Assembly: GCA_021202835.1 (NCBI GenBank)
Contig: JAJQCI010000022.1
Span: 1-15,991, forward strand
From: Clostridiales bacterium
GTDB taxonomy: Bacteria > Bacillota > Clostridia > Lachnospirales > CAG-274
DNA length: 15,991 nucleotides
Direction: 5' to 3'
In this document: in pieces, positions 14,843 through 15,991 of the stretch
Layout of the letters: each line of letters starts with the position of its first letter
How positions within the stretch are numbered: the stretch's first letter is position 1
Position numbers and translations under genes: made by a program
Notes under the pieces: generated by a model
Databases searched by the model: none
Told to the model about the DNA's origin: nothing
The model's input: the letters and a program-made list of their open reading frames with translations, nothing else

Positions 14843-15991
14843 TTATTCGTAAAGAGGATATTTCTCTGTAAGGGCCTTTACTCTTGCGGCGCCTTCTTCC
14901 TTTGTGCCTTCGAAGTCTTTAAGAGTCATTGAAATAATGTCGGCTACTTCAATCATGTCTTCTTCCTTGAAGCCTCTTGTTGTTACGGCAGGGGAGCCTA
15001 AGCGGATTCCGCTTGTAACGAAAGGCTTTTGAGGGTCGAAGGGTATGCCGTTTTTGTTGGCTGTAATTCTGATTTCGTCAAGATATTTCTCGGCAGCCTT
15101 GCCCGTCATATTTATGGGGCGAAGGTCAACAAGCATAAGGTGGTTGTCAGTTCCGCCGGAAACTATTGAAAGGCCGTTTTCGATGAGTCTGTCTGCGAGC
15201 GTCTTGGCATTCTTTATAACCTGCTTTGCGTAAACCTTAAAGCTTGGGTCAAGAGCTTCTTTGAAGCAGACAGCCTTTGCGGAAATAGTATGCATAAGAG
15301 GGCCGCCCTGTGTGCCGGGGAAAACAGACTTGTTTATTGCCTTTGCAATTTCTTCGTCGTTGCAGAGAATAAGACCGCCTCTGGGGCCTCTGAGAGTCTT
15401 GTGGGTTGTGGTTGTTGTAACATGAGCATAGGGAACCGGGCTGGGGTGTTCACCTGCGGCAACAAGACCGGCGATATGAGCCATATCAACCATAAGATAA
15501 GCCCCGACTTCGTCACAGATTTCTCTGAAGCGCTTGAAGTCGATTATTCTGGAATATGCCGAAGCGCCGGCAATAATCATTTTGGGCCTGCATTCAAGGG
15601 CAATTCTTTCAACCTCGTCATAGTCAATAAGGCCTGTCTCTTCGGATACGCCGTAGGGCACCATATTGAAATATTTTCCCGAAACATTAACGGGTGAGCC
15701 GTGAGAGAGGTGACCGCCGTGGGCTAAGTTCATGCCCATATATGTGTCGCCGGGCTTTAAGAGAGTGAAGAAAACGGCAAAGTTAGCCTGTGCGCCTGAG
15801 TGGGGCTGAACGTTTGCATATTTTGAGCCGAAAAGCTCACATGCACGGCTTATAGCCAGCTCTTCAGCTACGTCTACACATTCGCAGCCGCCGTAATATC
15901 TCTTGTGAGGATATCCCTCTGAAAATTTGTTTGTAAGCGGAGTACCCATTGCAGCCATAACAGCCTTTGAAACTATATTTTCTGAGGCTAT
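14843..15991 (-). CDS. glyA: Serine hydroxymethyltransferase (5' end beyond the window)
   Basis: This PLP enzyme converts serine and tetrahydrofolate to glycine and 5,10-methylene-tetrahydrofolate, the main source of one-carbon units. The frame is open to the right edge and reads IASENIVSKAVMAAMGTPLTNK, so the ATG at 15958 is internal and about 30 N-terminal residues are missing. In the window are 382 residues of a usual 410-420. Motifs: KFSEGYPHKRYYGG, QPHSGAQANFAVF, MVDMAHIAGLVAAG, the PLP lysine in TTTTTHKTLRGPRGG (Lys codon 15398-15400) and GGTDNHLMLVDLR near the C-terminus. It is convergent with the symporter gene and ends at a shared terminator. There is no sign of damage. Confidence 0.97.
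   Translation of the reverse strand: MASENIVSKAVMAAMGTPLTNKFSEGYPHKRYYGGCECVDVAEELAISRACELFGSKYANVQPHSGAQANFAVFFTLLKPGDTYMGMNLAHGGHLSHGSPVNVSGKYFNMVPYGVSEETGLIDYDEVERIALECRPKMIIAGASAYSRIIDFKRFREICDEVGAYLMVDMAHIAGLVAAGEHPSPVPYAHVTTTTTHKTLRGPRGGLILCNDEEIAKAINKSVFPGTQGGPLMHTISAKAVCFKEALDPSFKVYAKQVIKNAKTLADRLIENGLSIVSGGTDNHLMLVDLRPINMTGKAAEKYLDEIRITANKNGIPFDPQKPFVTSGIRLGSPAVTTRGFKEEDMIEVADIISMTLKDFEGTKEEGAARVKALTEKYPLYE

Noticed and set aside
15290..15697. Plus-strand open frame of 135 codons inside glyA
   Set aside because: It is antisense to conserved SHMT sequence, including the PLP-lysine region, and looks like no known protein.
1..15991. Search for CRISPR arrays, tRNA or rRNA genes, IS ends, riboswitches and phage genes
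   Set aside because: No regularly spaced direct repeats, tRNA-like cloverleaf, transposase, integrase or recognisable riboswitch core was found; non-coding gaps are short and accounted for by promoters, repeats and terminators.

Overview
The window looks like a chromosomal segment of an anaerobic, low-to-moderate GC Firmicute of class Clostridia. The signs are strong GGAGG-type ribosome binding sites, AT-rich spacers with consensus sigma-A promoters, occasional TTG/GTG starts, rho-independent terminators after most units, and an oxygen-sensitive ferredoxin-dependent 2-oxoacid oxidoreductase. Placement nearer the amino-acid-fermenting Lachnospirales is only an impression. I see no mobile element, phage gene, CRISPR array, tRNA or rRNA. 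Every gene is on the plus strand except glyA at the right edge.

Layout. (1) 1-3127: carB, the large subunit of carbamoyl-phosphate synthase. It is cut by the left edge and broken by a one-base frameshift at an A run (881-884); a strong terminator follows. (2) 3140-7970: a phosphate block. A 60-residue membrane protein gene is followed by pstS-pstC-pstA-pstB-phoU. Two promoters, one before the small gene and one before pstS, share the same arrangement: three hexamers at 11-bp period, a 32-nt gap and a -10 box. They look like paired Pho boxes. pstC carries an in-frame TAA at codon 178. (3) 8036-13122: a compact operon for aryl-acid metabolism, paaK-iorA-iorB-tandem ACT protein-amidohydrolase, with its own extended -10 promoter and terminator. 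(4) 13173-14830: a sodium:solute symporter gene behind a perfect TTGACA-N17-TATAAT promoter. Two copies of an 18-bp operator-like repeat lie just downstream of the promoter. The unit ends in a bidirectional terminator shared with glyA. (5) 14843-15991: glyA, serine hydroxymethyltransferase, minus strand, 5' end outside the window.

How the genes work together. PstS captures phosphate outside the cell, PstCA with PstB imports it, and PhoU couples transport to the phosphate-sensing kinase, which is not encoded here. A hairpin between pstS and pstC probably keeps PstS in excess. IorAB converts arylpyruvates (from Trp/Phe/Tyr transamination) to arylacetyl-CoA and reduced ferredoxin, or runs in reverse. 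PaaK links arylacetyl-CoA to the free arylacetate. The ACT protein is probably an aromatic amino acid sensor. The amidohydrolase has no clear role.

The points most worth a second look are the two interrupted core genes (carB and pstC), the twin Pho-box promoters with the small membrane protein between them, the repeat operator before the symporter, and the amidohydrolase at the end of the aryl operon. I found no clearly unprecedented multi-gene system.
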